Positions 36,955 through 50,313 of a stretch of 64,000 bases of DNA are shown piece by piece (position 1 is the first letter of the stretch; every line of letters begins with the position of its first letter). The stretch covers positions 1,798,001-1,862,000 of the forward strand of contig VJWN01000004.1 in the NCBI GenBank assembly GCA_007644065.1. The letters are read 5' to 3'. The position numbers and the translations under genes were made by a program. Source of the stretch: Margaritispora aquatica (lineage: Eukaryota > Ascomycota > Leotiomycetes > Helotiales > Discinellaceae). The notes under the pieces are model-generated. The model was not told the DNA's origin. It worked only from the letters and a program-made list of their open reading frames with translations, and searched no databases.

Positions 36955-37434
36955 GCGCTCAATGCGCTGTCCGTTTGAGCATTTTGCGGCATGAGCATCA
37001 TATTGCATTTTAGGATAACAGTTGTTGATATCTGCTTTTCATCTCGCACCGGCGCCTAGGAAAGGGAAAGGAGAAATTTAGACTTTGCCACTTGTCAGCA
37101 TGGCATGTCATCATCGCAAACACGCACACATTCTTTTTTATTTTCCTCATATTCATGTGGAGGGAGCAACAAATAGTAGATAAGATGGATGAATGGCTAT
37201 CAAGGGCTGGGGGTTCAATGAAGGTGTGCACATGGACGTTGGGGTATGAAATTCTGCAGGCTTTTTTTTTGTTAGTCATTTGCTTGCTACTAGTGGGCTG
37301 GGAACGTTGAGCTCTTTTAGTTTATTTTATTGTATTGTGTGTTGTTCGATCTTCTTTTCTCTCTTTCGCTCTCGCTCTCTTTCTCCCTGTCCCTACGATC
37401 AAGACAGAGAATAGAGCCATACATCTAGGTTAGG

Positions 37435-37456
37435 TAGCTAGCTAGCTAGCTAGCTA
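37435..37456. repeat. TAGC tetranucleotide repeat
   Basis: Five to six TAGC units in a row. A second TAGC run lies at 37990-38004, on the far side of the TACC array. Confidence 0.9.
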
Positions 37457-37777
37457 TGAGGCTTCTTTTCCTCTCCAAGGGAAGAAAAAAAAATGGTACA
37501 TTAAAGTAACTTTGTTTAGTTGCATTGAAGCACAACAGAGGGTATGGAGCGGGTGGGTGAATAGTATGAAAAATAATCAATGGAGTACAATTGATTGAGT
37601 TTTTTCTCCTTATTCTCTCGCATGTGTATTATTTTCATGTCGTGACGCTTTTGAGTAAAGTAATTAGATTGGCTGGTTAGGCGTGAAGTGGAGGGAGGGG
37701 TAGAGGGCTGCAGCAGCATTTTCCCCGAAACAACTCCCCTGGAGTTTGTTCAGTGTTGGTTGAATTTCTCAGATTAA

Positions 37778-37803
37778 TTGATTGATTGATGGATGGATGG
37801 ATG
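37778..37803. repeat. GATT/GATG tetranucleotide repeat
   Basis: Three GATT units pass directly into four GATG units. Confidence 0.9.
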
Positions 37804-37916
37804 CCGTGGTCCGTCTTCGTAGTCGGCTTTGGGAGGTCAATTTATTGCATGATGATAGCACACTGATAAGGATAAACTGCTGTTCAAGGATGGATCGTGG
37901 ATGGAGTTTTCACGGG

Positions 37917-37952
37917 TACCTACCTACCTACCTACCTACATACCTACCTACC
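37917..37952. repeat. TACC tetranucleotide repeat
   Basis: Nine TACC/TACA units with one interruption (TACA at about 37937). This is the same word that recurs, in short form, across 34-44 kb. Confidence 0.9.
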
Positions 37953-38455
37953 TGCTCATTTCTGCTGCAGTCTACCTTGCCTACTACTGCTAGCTAGCTA
38001 GCTATCTAGAAAGCTAGCTCATCACGCATTTTGAGTCTTGAGTCTTGAGGTTTTGATACGCAACTACGAGGGGTTTTCATTAATGTATTTTCTTGGGAGG
38101 AAGGTTCGTTAGGGATTTCGCACGCAAGCAAACATCGCCGTTATGACAGGTAGAGGATAGAGGGCAACTTGATTGTAAGGTTTTTTTTTATTCAATATTC
38201 AATACATCGTGAGGTCCCTTAGTTCACTTGGAATTCATGCTTGTTCCCGTGATTTATACACTTCTTCCTGTCGTTGTTGATGGTGGGGTAGGGACAGCAT
38301 GGTACGGTATGTGACATGGCAGCGCAGCTGACAACTGGCAGATAGAACAGTGCAGGTGTTCCCCCCTCCCCCTTCCGTCTCCATCGGTTGATCGTTTGTT
38401 TGCTTACTTACTTGCTTGTTGGTATGCTCAACACGTTCATCTGCAGACTGCAGCA

Positions 38456-38476
38456 GGAAGGAAGGAAGGAAGGAAG
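38456..38476. repeat. GGAA tetranucleotide repeat
   Basis: Five consecutive GGAA units. Confidence 0.85.
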
Positions 38477-41400
38477 AGACTACTTCCATAGCCGGAGATG
38501 TCCGCTGTCTAGGTGTTCTTTTGACACGAGATAGGCACTCTGGGCACTCGCTCATGAGTCGTGTCTGGGACCGAGGGAAGCTCCAGGTCGAGGCTCAAGC
38601 TCAAGCTAAAGCTCACGCACCGCATCAGGTATGGTAATGTAAGGTACTTATTTTTGCCTGTGTGGAAACTAACGTACTCAGGGAGGGAGAGGGAGATTGG
38701 CACATGATAGATAGATAGGTAAGTACTGTAGGTATCGCTGCATTGGGGTATTGATAATGCATGGTACGAGTAAAGGAAGCTCTTTTGAGCGTTGGGAAGC
38801 GAGACCGGTATCGGATTAGATATTAGATGGCTGGCGATATATTGATGTACCTAAGGTAATCTTACCTATATTGGTGTACCCATGTATCCATGTATCCATG
38901 TATCAATGTATTGATTGACTGAGCCGAGGATGAGTCTCGAAGTCTCGAAGTCACGAAGATAGAGGCTGAGAAGATAGAGGCTGAAAAGCAGTTGAGAAAG
39001 GGAGAGTGAGACCTGGAGGCTACCTAAGGTAAGGTAGGGAGTGGATAACTGTTTATCGGTTAACGAACTGTTTATTGGGTCAAGTGAGGTACCTTTAGGG
39101 AGAACAAAAAAAAGGAGAAGTGTCCCAGGCCGACGGGTAAGTTGAAAATAGGATGACTCGGTGGATTGGTAATTGCTTACCGTGTTTCATGGAGTATAGT
39201 GCGGTGAAGTAGTGAGGTGAAGAGAGTACCTTAGGAGTGTGTTTTCAGCACAGAACATCAAAACATCAAAGGCCGAAGCGAGCTGGCAAACTTGACATCA
39301 TCATGACATCACCCTATTCCATGACCGATACTAAGCAAGGCTGGAGGAGTCTCCCTTACTTTACAAATGTCGAGTGTAATTCTAATTCGATAATCTCATG
39401 TCTCTCTTTAGAACTTCTATTCAGGTTCTAGATAGGTATTCATATTCGACTTGATATCCGGTCACGTGAGACTGACCAATTCCCTGGACTTTGTCCTGAC
39501 ATTGGATCTCCTATCCCCTGTCTTGCCGCCACAACCTTATTTTCTTTCCTCAACTCTGCATCTCGAAACTCTTAGAATCTCCGAACCTCCACGTCAGATT
39601 CCCTTTCTCCACCACTTATCAATCTATTTAGAACCTCAATGTCAAAGAAACCAAACCTCACCTCATCTCGCTCCGCTTGTCCACCTGAATACCCGAGTGT
39701 TCGGCCATGCCCTAGACTGTTTCTCCCCCTCATCACGAGAAAACAAAACTTCATCGCAAAGTTCCAGAGCAATCTCCACAGCCAAGTCATGATGTCTAAT
39801 GACGAGGCTCTTCTGTTCGGCCTCTGCACTCTCCTTAACCGCACAGGAAGCGCGCGGAGAAGTGCTCGTTTGAGCTCGTTTCATCTCATCTCATCTCATT
39901 GTGTTCTCGTTCGTCACATAATCATCAGACGGTTCTCCGCACGCAGACCAGACCGAGTAATGAGTTCACAGGTTCAAGTGTGCATTCGTGGGATCGTTCA
40001 TGGGACCTGCATCGTAGCTACTCCGCATGATGCGGCATTTGTGTCAATCAAAGTCAAGCGCTTTCAATCTCGTGTTCAATTGCTCTTGTTCCTGCTTTTC
40101 TTTCCTTTCTTTTCCGACTAGCTGGATTATTGAAACTTTCCCATTGGACTCGACTGGTGATATGTCTTGCATCCTGCGCTCTAGTCTCTGGTTTTGCTTT
40201 GTTGTCATCGTGTCATCTTTTGCTTCTTTTTCAGGGGGCGCAAATCCCCTGATTGAGGCGGCCGTTCTTCACGCTACTCAGCCGCTAGGAGTGGGCGGAT
40301 CAAGTCCCTTAAATACTCGAAACATTTCGCATCTTCATTGCCCTTTGTCTTAGCTGTTTGTTTTATTTTATTTCCGATGGCTCTTGGGTTTTTATTCTAG
40401 CCTGTGGTAGGGATAGGAAGGTGAGCTGTTCATGAGGGGTCGGACATAAAAGAAAAGGCGTCGGGCTGCGACAAAGAGAATAAGACATGTCTTTCGGAAA
40501 GTAGGGGAAAAGGAGGTGGAAGGGAGGGATGACGGATTCAGGCGCAAAGTGAGATAAAGGAGAAGTGGGATGGTGATGAACCTAAGGAGACAACAGAGTG
40601 GAGGAGAGTCCCAGATAAGATCTGAGTCGCTGTTAATTGTTGAGGCTGAAGATACGCACTGAGAAATGAATACGAGCTCGGTCCAATCCTACTGACCATC
40701 TTGATTGTGGAAATCGATGTTTACACCTTCCACTCTAGGACTCTCAGCTTGAGACGAGGAGTCAGATTCACCTCCGAAATTCACTGGCTTGTCCGTTCAA
40801 TACTCGGTATGGAACTTAGTGAGACCTAGACCTTTCTGTTGTATTATTCCCTATCTTGTACAACGAAGATCAGCTGCGAGTGAATGTCGACCCTTCATCG
40901 CACAGATGCTCGGGAAATGGAAACGCCGAGGCAGCCAGCTGGCACTGGTGCTTGCGGACCGATAAAAGCTTCATTGAGAACAGTCGCACGATATGAGCGT
41001 GGCATCAAGGATCATGTAGATATCTTTCGTGAGATCAAAGTTAAGCTCATGGGCTACGGCCCATGTCTCGCGAGATATCAGAGGCCCTTCCCTACTCGTA
41101 GGCTGGTGCAACAACGCAAAGCCTCACGTCGAAGCGACTATTGATCGATGGATCGAGGTAACGTTCCGCCGCACTCTATGAAGCGTGAGATGGAGAGGAG
41201 AGGTTGGGGGTTAGGTAAATATCAGGTGCAATTTCGGAGGAATACAGCGAAACTCGTATCTGCTTAGGGTGCCGAACACGTTGTTGTGACTGCATGAGGC
41301 GGCGCTGTTACTGATATTGATATTGGTGCTGAGGTGACTTAGTCAATAGGCAAGGGAAAGATTGAACCCATGAAGAAGGCGTATTGGGTCATGTGCTTGA

Positions 41401-41949
41401 AATTGATGGAATATTGATCACTGGTTGAGAACCTGAAGTTACCTAGGTACCCAGATAGAAACAGCGCAGCTTAGGTTTGCAGACGACTGCCTAGTTGAGC
41501 AAGCTGAACCCAGCTCATAATGCTGGCGACGGTGACAGCGACGAATCGCTTCACCGTCAAGCTGGTCCTGCTGCCTACCCTATGCCGTGTGCCGTTTGCC
41601 GTTTGCCGTTTTACTACCGGTTGGATCACAGTGGCTAAGTAGGTCAATTGCGAATCTTCAAGGCATTGAAGCGATAGAAAGCTTATTTTCACTGATTGGG
41701 TATTTGCTGCAGATCAGATGGCATGTAGGGCTGAATATTCATAGGTAGGTACTCGGTATTTGCTTGTGTAAGAAGCCACGAGGTAGGTGCAGAAAGACTG
41801 GAATGGAAGCTTTCGGAATGTATTAAGAGACAGGAATTTACAAGGGGACATGAGTATACTACTGCAGATAATGGTCATAGTAACGATCGGCCATTTCCAG
41901 CTCTTGTAGAAATGTATCTTTGCTCTTGGGAAATACACAACAGTTGTCA

Positions 41950-41985
41950 TCGTCGTCGTCGTGGTTGTCGTTGTTGTCGTTGTTC
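41950..41985. repeat. GTC/GTT trinucleotide repeat
   Basis: A run of CGTCGTCGTCG followed by mixed GTT and GTC units, not in a coding frame. Confidence 0.8.
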
Positions 41986-42356
41986 AGGCATATAGTAATG
42001 CGATGAACCTAAAAATGGAATCACGATTAAGCGAGTGAAGATCCTCAATTAAAGATTAAAGCTTGACATTAGGTAGATGAAATCCCTGTCTCGCTCGTTG
42101 ATCTGGTGTGTGGGTGTGTGGGTGTGCGTGCTGTGCTGTGATGATGAGCCCAGGGGTCGCAAAGTCTTGATTGAAGGCGAATCAACCACGCGAGGACGGC
42201 CCGGCTATTTTCTGCGCCACAGGGGTTAGGCTGGCTAGACATTGGACGACTTGACTTCACTTATGGAGAGGAAATCCGGTGAACAACTTTCAGGTTAGCA
42301 GCTATTTACGGGCACAGTTAGATAGCTTTGCTTAAGATGTAGTCAAACCAGTGCAA

Positions 42357-42384
42357 TCGCTCGCTCGCTCGCTCTCTCTCTCGA
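42357..42384. repeat. TCGC and TC simple repeat
   Basis: Four TCGC units pass into a TC run. Confidence 0.85.
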
Positions 42385-45300
42385 GTCATTTGTTTGAAGA
42401 ACGCGCTGAAGCGCGGGTATCCGAGATTGGAGGTTGGAAATGGGACATCGGAAGACCAAGCACAATGGTGGCTGGCTGGCTGGCGGTGCGTGAGTAGGTG
42501 AGTGAGTGCACGTTGTTACTTAACGTGCAACGGTGATGAGATCAATGGCTTATTGGATACCTACCTACTGTACCTGTGCAGTGGGATACCTACATCCGTA
42601 CACACTGGTATGCCACGAGGAGGACTGGAAGCACTGATTAGATATACCAGTGATCGGAAAATCGGGTATTTGGTTGGGTCTAAACTCAGCCTTTGGCTTT
42701 GGTTTGGGCTTGGGCTTTGGTATGTTGTGTTTTTCTTATCTCGTGAGATTTCATTTCTTTTCAACGGGTGAACTTGAATCTGGTGAGCTTTTGTGTATCA
42801 GGTAGGTAGTAGCTAGGTATGAATCAATTCACATGATGAGGCTCTTCTTACTCATGCTTCTGCTGGAAGTCTTAGAGGAAAGCGAAGGGTGTGTTCGGAT
42901 GGAGCATCTTTTGGTCTGATAATGAAGAAATCAATAAAACATGTGCTGTGTTGGAGGAATAAGCAGTGGTAATCGTATTCGTATATTCTCATGATTGGCA
43001 ATTCATTTCACGTATCTTGAATTGACAATCATCCTATCATCAACTAACCTCTCAAACAGCTTGTTGATCTGAGCTTGTGTTTGACACTCTAGACTCGTGT
43101 TCCTAGCGACTTACTCATCTTCAAGCTCAAGCATAACGGTCAAGTGGCGGAGTAGTTCATGTTTTAATGGTTCGTTCATCCACCGTTGAACACCGGTAGT
43201 CATCGTCCATGGCATAGGTTAGGTAAGCCAAGAGATCCGAACGGAATGGAACTGAGAAAGATTGGGCAGAGAATTCTAAGTGTGTTCTTTTTTCTTCTTT
43301 TTTTTTCTTCTTCGTAAAGGTAGACGGTGACGGTAAACTCCATTCTTAGCGGTGAGATCCGGATGGGATGTCTTCCTAGCGAATTCCTGGTGCATTCATG
43401 GTGGTGGGATTGAAGAGGTGAGGTGATGTATCTTGGTGTCGGATCGGGATTACTTTACGGTTCGGACCATGCACTCACTGCAAGGTACAGAACTCACATT
43501 ATCCACGATTGAGAGAGACATTGCCACTTTCCACGTTCATGGAAGGCCACTTCCCTCTCGCTACCGAGTGAGGATATTGACCGAGGAAACAAATGAAATA
43601 AAAATGATACCTATAATAAAAGTGTGGCGAGAAAGAAATGTAGCATGGAGACTGCCTGTTGGAGACAAGACTTGACTTGGCTTAGGTACCTCAGACTATT
43701 GATGAAGAAAAGCTTGTGCTCAAGTCTATTTTGATTTTGGGAAATGATCGACAGGCACAACGAGCGTTTTTGTTCGTTTCGAGGGTCTTAAAGAATGGAG
43801 GGTTGGATTTCTTCAGTGCCCTTTCTTGGACGGAATGGAAGTTCGGATGGAACTTGTGGGGTTGGATGGTTTGGCCAGCCATAATAGGCAATATATCTAT
43901 TTTCTTTACCTAGATATCCAGATCTTGGAGGAATAGCAGTATTCCCCCCAATCTTGTGAGTATTTTGTGCGTGCATACTCTCTAACATAGAGGGGTCGTC
44001 AAAAGGCAACAAAGTGGAGTTTACCCTAGGTATCCTCATTTCCACATCGTCAACCTCGCTCGCCACCACCACTCCCGGATGGTCGTTGAGCGAGGCTTTA
44101 ACGGGGCTTGGGAAATCGGATTTTTCAAAAGCCTGTCATGTTAGACCAAAGAGCAGAAATCTGCTACGAGCGCCTCGTGTCACAGTCACTGCATTATATA
44201 TGGGTCCGTCCGAGTAGCCTCAGAACAGAACAGACATTGAAGAAGATACGCTCAAGCAGTGCTGATACAGTAGAAAGGGAATGGAGGTTTACATCATTTG
44301 CATAGCAGTTTATCCGAAAAGTCAACAACATTCGACTATGCAATTGTTTTTTTTTAAATGCTTTCTCGCTTAGGTATTTCAATTATAGCAAAGACCGAAG
44401 TGTCATAATTGCTATTTGTCCCCCAAAATGTCCACACAACGTTCCGATCCTAGTTGGTTTAGTGTACCTGAATTAGAGAAAGGTTAGGTTAGGTTCGGAT
44501 CAAGGCAGCAAGGCAGCAAGGCAACAAGGAGCAAAGAAAAGCTGCAGTAAAGTACCTTTATCAGTCCATTAGTTTTGGCAGATACGATACAAGGGTGGAA
44601 AGAGAGACGGGATCTATCCACAAAAATGATCGACGCTACCCCTGTGCATACCCCTGACCCCCTCTTGCCGAAAGTGCCAGGATCGACGCCACCATGCGGC
44701 TGGGTACGCTAGTATGTCCGAGGACAACTTCGTGCTCAGATTTGGCAGGACAAGACAGGACAAGACAGCAGGAAAACAAAATAATAATAACAATAAAATA
44801 GTCACTACTAAATGTTGAGTTTTATTGAACCACAAATCATTTCCCCTTCCATCGGGACTTGTGGAATATTTGAAAGAAGCCAATATTCATGCCGTGGTAC
44901 TCAAGACATACACAGCGGGGCAATATGGAAATTTATTCGCCACACCTCAAACTTGCTCTCTCTCTCTGCCTTTAGCCATCAAACAGACCTGTCCAACCAT
45001 GTTTTGAACTTGACCGCTGGTGGGTTCTTGGTTCCGCCTCACTGAGCATGAGTGAGGAGGCTCCCTACGAGCAGACAGGCGGCTATCGTCTGTACACTCA
45101 AAATAGCCATTAGAAGCTGGTTAAATACGAGCGCGCAATATAGTAATGGCTGCCCAGCTCAAAATTCATTGGTATTGGTGCTACCGGACATTTATAGCAA
45201 AGACAAAGTATTTGCCTATCTTCTTGTCGAGGAAGGAGTGACCATATTCACATGTTCACTCCAAGAAGGCAGGAACGACTTCAGGAACGACTTCCAGCTT

Positions 45301-46254
45301 CCAAGTTCAAACCACAAACTCAAGCGTCCGTCCGTATCTGCTCCTCCAACTTCGTCAAGCTCCCAGAGTCCAAGATCAAAAACTACCTACTCGAACATAA
45401 TTCCCACTCATTATCCACCCAGCCACCCTTTGCCCCGCTGTGGAAATCATCGACACCAGGATCTAAAAGGATCTGAGATACCCCTTGGGGCAATCTTTTG
45501 ATCCACTTCCAAGATACCCTCCTCTCCCCCCCCCCCCATTCATCCCGCTCCCCCTCGTGCCCCTTCCACCTCTTCTCACCTTGCTGGTCTTTTGTCTGAG
45601 AAAGCCAATATCCGATCCGCGCGCGGTAACTGCAGGAGCCAGGACGTTTTCCCAAAAAGGTCAAGCTATCGACATAAAAGCTTCCCGCCCAAAGGAAAGG
45701 GGAGAAAAGGAAAAAAGGAAACACGAAAAAAGAGACGGATCAGGATCAACAAGTCCTTCACTTCCACTAATCTGTGCGCGTACCTTGGCACGCTATACCT
45801 AATAAGCCCATCCAGCTATCAAAAGTACCAGCAGGTTCCTCATTCACGCTTACCTGCATCAGACTTTGACAGTGCAGGCCAGACCCTGTACGTCCGGTAC
45901 ACTGGTTACCACTACTACTATTACTACTACACTACTACTTACCCTCCGATCCCACCTCAGTTCTCATCGTCCTTCGTTCCGGCCGTTCACTATACATCTC
46001 GAGGAGACTGCAAATCCTCATCCATTCGTTGACCATTTCACCATTTGCGAGAAAGTGTCCAAGGTGAAGACACTTCTATCACGCGCCGAACAACTGTCGA
46101 GATAAGAACATAACTCGGCACTTCTTTTGTACGCAGTTCCAAGTGGGAAATAGTCAGGGTTCTTTACTAACTGAGTACAGCTTTAACGATCCGATATTCA
46201 TGAGTTCATTATAATAATTTCACCTTCAATCACTCGCTCAAGAGGGTAGCCCTT

Positions 46255-46262
46255 TATATATA
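46255..46262 (+). promoter_or_regulatory. TATA box of the GT2 gene
   Basis: TATATATA lies about 92 bases upstream of the GT2 start codon, at a normal core-promoter distance. Confidence 0.5.
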
Positions 46263-46353
46263 CTCGACAAAACAACTTTCACCAAATTTCTAAGAGTTTT
46301 CACTTTCGTTTAACCGGCAGCATATCGAGTGCGGACGCAAAAGCACCGCAGCG

Positions 46354-49212
46354 ATGGGGTTGGGAAATTATTTCAAGGCGCCGCACCCAGAGCAAGAGCC
46401 TCCGTTGGCAGAGAAGACAACACCACCGCCTGCTTCTCCACAGCAGCAGGACTTCAACATGGAGCTGCAGCCACCACAGTCAAGATTTGGCTCGTCTCGG
46501 AATTCATTGTCAGGCCGGTCAACACAGAGCTCGACTTTTCTAGACGATATCAAGCATGAAGTGATGGTGAATTATCTTTACCAGCAACAATGTTCACATC
46601 TGTGGGTTAGTGATGGAAGCGGAGAGATCGAAGGTGTACTCCTCAGGAAGTCGAAAAACACATACATGGCTTGCCCGCCACAATTGGGCAGTTCAGCTTT
46701 CGCAGCTGCTTGTGCAGCACTTAATGTTCAAGTGAGTTTCATGGTACTGGTGAATGAAGCTTGGGCTAACATTGCAAGTGTGCTATGACAGTTAATTCTC
46801 GCGTTATTAAAACCTTCCTTCAGTGGTCGCCCGACGCTGTAGATGTTCCTCTTCTTAATGGCCTCCGCATTCAAATTCTTCCCACGATAGAGGATCTTCC
46901 CCGGGCGAGGAAGCATCAGTTTGCCGCATTCGTTGCATCCGAGGCGTTGTTGGTAGTGTGGGATGACGAAGCTCTGCACCTTGTCCAGCGTGCGAAGGCC
47001 ATTGAATCCGAGTTGATGGAGCTGGTATGGAAGACCGGCGAGCCTGATGATGAAGAGAAGAAGGAAGCCAATGTCGGTGCCTACGAGATTGATGAGGAGA
47101 ACGGAGAGATCATCTTGCCAAAGCGAGAATTACATCTGCAAAACACCGTGCTGGTGTCCCTCACCCTGATCCTGATCATGACCACACTGGGAGCTGGAGC
47201 TCGTCAGCTTGCCATGGAAGTTGCAGTCGACGGAGCGTATGCTCGACTCGCTCTGCTCGCTTTGACACCAGTCCAGATTTTCTTCACCCTTTTCTTCGGT
47301 CAGGTTATTGTCGGTTGCTTGGCCCAAATGTTTGGTCCAGTTCGTCAACTTACCATCAACTCCAAATTCTACTCCGCTCGCCCACCTCCAAGACTTCAAA
47401 CCGCTATTCTTCCTCATATCACCATTCAGTGCCCTGTCTACAAGGAGGGTTTGAACTCCGTCATTGCACCCACTGTCAAGTCTATCAAGCAAGCCATCTC
47501 CACCTATGAATTGCAGGGTGGATCAGCAAACATGTTCATCAACGATGACGGTCTCCAGATTATCGATGAGGAGGAGAGACGTGCCAGAATTGAATTTTAT
47601 GCAGATCACAGCATTGGATGGGTTGCAAGACCAAAACATGGTGACAACTTCGTCCGAAAGGGAAAATGTAAGTTCTTCTCGGTAAAGACCATAAAGGTAC
47701 ATCAGCTGACATTTTGATAGTCAAGAAAGTAAGCTTAATTCGAATTCTATTGGGACACGGAATCTGTCATATTGCCTCGACAGCAATTATTCAGCTCCGA
47801 GCCGATTTGAAAACATGCTAACAAGTACAGGCTTCAAACATGAACTTTGGTCTCAACATCTCCTGCATGGTCGAAGAGAAACTAGGTCGCATTCAACGCC
47901 CAGTCGATTGGACACAAGCCGATGAAGCCCAAGCTTACGAACGATGCCTGAAAGAGGCTCTCGAGGAAAATGGACGCGCCTGGGCAGATGGAAATATCCG
48001 TGTTGGAGATTATATCCTGCTGAGTATGTATCTCGCTTTGGTCACTAAAAATATTTCTAACACGCTTCAGTTGACTCCGATACTCGTGTCCCAGCCGATT
48101 GTCTTTTGGATGCTTGCTCTGAAATGGAACAATCACCAGAAGTCGGTATCATGCAATTCTCTTCCGGTGTCATGCAAGTTGTCAACACCTACTTCGAGAA
48201 CGGTATCACTTTCTTCACCAATCTTATTTATAGCGCCATTCGATACACTGTCTCTAACGGCGATGTTGCCCCCTTCGTCGGTCACAATGCCATTCTTCGC
48301 TGGTCTGCTATTCAACAAGTTTCATACGTCGATGAGGATGGCTACGAAAAGTTCTGGTCTGAATCTCACGTGTCTGAGGATTTCGATATGTCCCTTCGTC
48401 TTCAAGTCAATGGCTATACCATCCGTCTCGCAGCATGGGCTGGCGAAGGATTCAAGGAGGGTGTGTCTCTTACCGTCTATGATGAGTTGGCTCGTTGGGA
48501 GAAATATGCCTATGGTTGTAACGAACTTTTGTTCTATCCTCTCCGCAAGTGGTTCTACAAGGGCCCATTTACTCCACTTTTCCGCACCTTCTTGTTCTCC
48601 AACATTCGCTTTACCTCCAAGATTACCATCGTCTCATACATCGGAACCTACTACGCTATCGGTGCTGCTTGGATCATGACAAGTGCCAACTACTTCGCTA
48701 TCGGATGGTTCAATGGTTACCTAGACAAATACTATGTCGATTCCTGGAAGGTCTGGTTCTCCATTATCATCGTTTTCAACGGTCTCGGTAACATCGCACT
48801 CGCTGTCATGCGTTATCGTATCGGTGAGCGCAGTCTGCTCTACGCACTTTGGGAGAACTTCAAGTGGACTATCATGTTCGCTATCTTCTTGGGTGGTCTT
48901 TCCCTTCACGTCTCCCAGGCTCTTCTATCTCACATGTTCGAAATTGACATGACATGGGGTGCCACATCTAAGGAAGCCGAATTCTCAAACTTCTTCATTG
49001 AAGTGCCAAAGGTTCTCAAGAAGTTCAAGGTTTCCATGATCTTCTCCCTTATCAGTATTACGGGCATGATCATCCTCGCCCGAGCACCATTCATCCCATT
49101 CGACTGGCGCATCCAAGATTTCGTAGCCATTCTACCCATGGCAACAGTAACAGCAAGTCATCTCCTGTTACCTCTTGCGCTGAATCCAGCGTTGATGACG
49201 TTCTCTTGGTAA
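46354..49212 (+). CDS. Family 2 glycosyltransferase, chitin/hyaluronan-synthase-like (fungal GT2)
   Basis: Model: exons 46354-46731, 46779-47667, 47721-47728 (8-nt microexon), 47831-48023, 48071-49212, giving 869 residues. The protein is a polytopic membrane processive glycosyltransferase. Membrane spans lie near residues 247-265 and 280-310, and several more lie after residue 650. Catalytic features in order: NDDG (381-384), the KFKKASNMNFGLN acceptor-site segment, DSD (491-493), SEDFD (591-595) and a QxxRW-like ELARW (628-632). The sequence matches my memory of the fungal GT2 family typified by Zymoseptoria ZtGT2, reported to be needed for hyphal growth on solid surfaces and for plant infection; its polymer product is not established. 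The microexon supplies FKK and is supported by the perfectly restored frame. An acyltransferase-3 gene follows on the same strand. Confidence 0.95.
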
Positions 49213-50313
49213 AGAACTTTTTGCCACGTTAATGTTTTCTTATGTCAATGTTTGGGCTTTTTAGAATATGGGCATGTATGGTTGTATATGGAACACTTGG
49301 AGCGTTTTGGAGATATGGGTTGTGGGATGACTTGCCTGGGTCTTTTTTGCAAGGAGCGGTAGGAAGGGGAGGGGATTGCACAATCTCTTAATATTCTAAT
49401 TACCGTCATCAACGAACGATAAAAAGGAGTTGTGCTTGTCCTGTCCTTTGCTCTCGAACATAAATGGGCGTTTTTTTATTTGTGGGAGAAGGACTTGAAT
49501 GTCCGAGGATCTTGTCGGTCTTGTTGTCGTTGTTGAAACCATAGTTCTTTTTTTGTAGTTGTTTGGAGGATCGAAGAAATAGCATAAACTTATTGCATAT
49601 TGTACACACACGTAGCGTTTGGCGCATTTCACTACTTTCGCTGCTGATGGTGATGGTGATGGTGATGATTATGATTGATACGTTTGTACGTCGAAGTGGA
49701 AATGTGTTGAGAGGATAGGTGATCACACTTGAGGAATGAGGCTAGGATCTTGGCGACCACGTGACGTTATCCCTCTATCTAAGGTTGATGCCGGTACTAT
49801 TTGTTACTTCTGAATAAATCATCCTTCTTCATTACATATCTATGCATCGTCTACCATTTGGTAGCATTTCGTTGTTCCAATTCCGTGTTTTGGCTACACC
49901 GATTCAGAATTACGAAACTTCTCGACTTGCGCATCTGTCAACTCAATTAGCTTCGGTTAGGATCTTCATCAACTGACCACTTGGTTCCGCCATCCTTTGC
50001 TCCCTTACTTACCTACCCTCATATAAGGTATACATCATGTCAGTCTCTGACCGAGACTTCACGCACCCGGCTACATATCTGGAAGAATTGACAGCTAGCC
50101 AATCACAACGTCGTATTCCTCCTTCCAAGCATTCCTCCTCGTATACCTCCTTGCATTCCTCTTAGTACTCCAGCATTTACAAATAGTTGGCAAGATTTTC
50201 TCACTATCCTCTACTTTAATCATTTGCCCTTCAGTAAGGTAGTCACACCTCTCACATTTCTTTCAATTATCTATGTATTATATTTCAGAAGTCATAAAGC
50301 GAGCACGGAAAAC
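49213..50313. other. Intergenic between GT2 and the acyltransferase
   Basis: This holds the GT2 3' UTR, a GGTGAT repeat (49645-49672) and the likely acyltransferase promoter. No gene is supported. Confidence 0.5.

Larger units (their letters stand above)
36955..46353. other. Gene-poor stretch of 9.4 kb, rich in microsatellites
   Basis: No gene is supported. A 160-codon open frame at 39639-40121 has a good ATG context but no recognisable domain. The stretch holds many tetranucleotide runs and repeated TACCTA/AGGTA words (38640, 38852-38873, 39020-39035, 41435, 41740, 42558-42590, 42800-42818, 43684). The last part is probably the long leader and promoter of the GT2 gene. No transposase or reverse transcriptase frame was seen. 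Confidence 0.5.

Noticed and set aside
39639..40121. A 160-codon plus-strand open frame with a good ATG context
   Set aside because: No domain, signal, homology or splice context was seen, and long open frames occur by chance in this pyrimidine-rich stretch.
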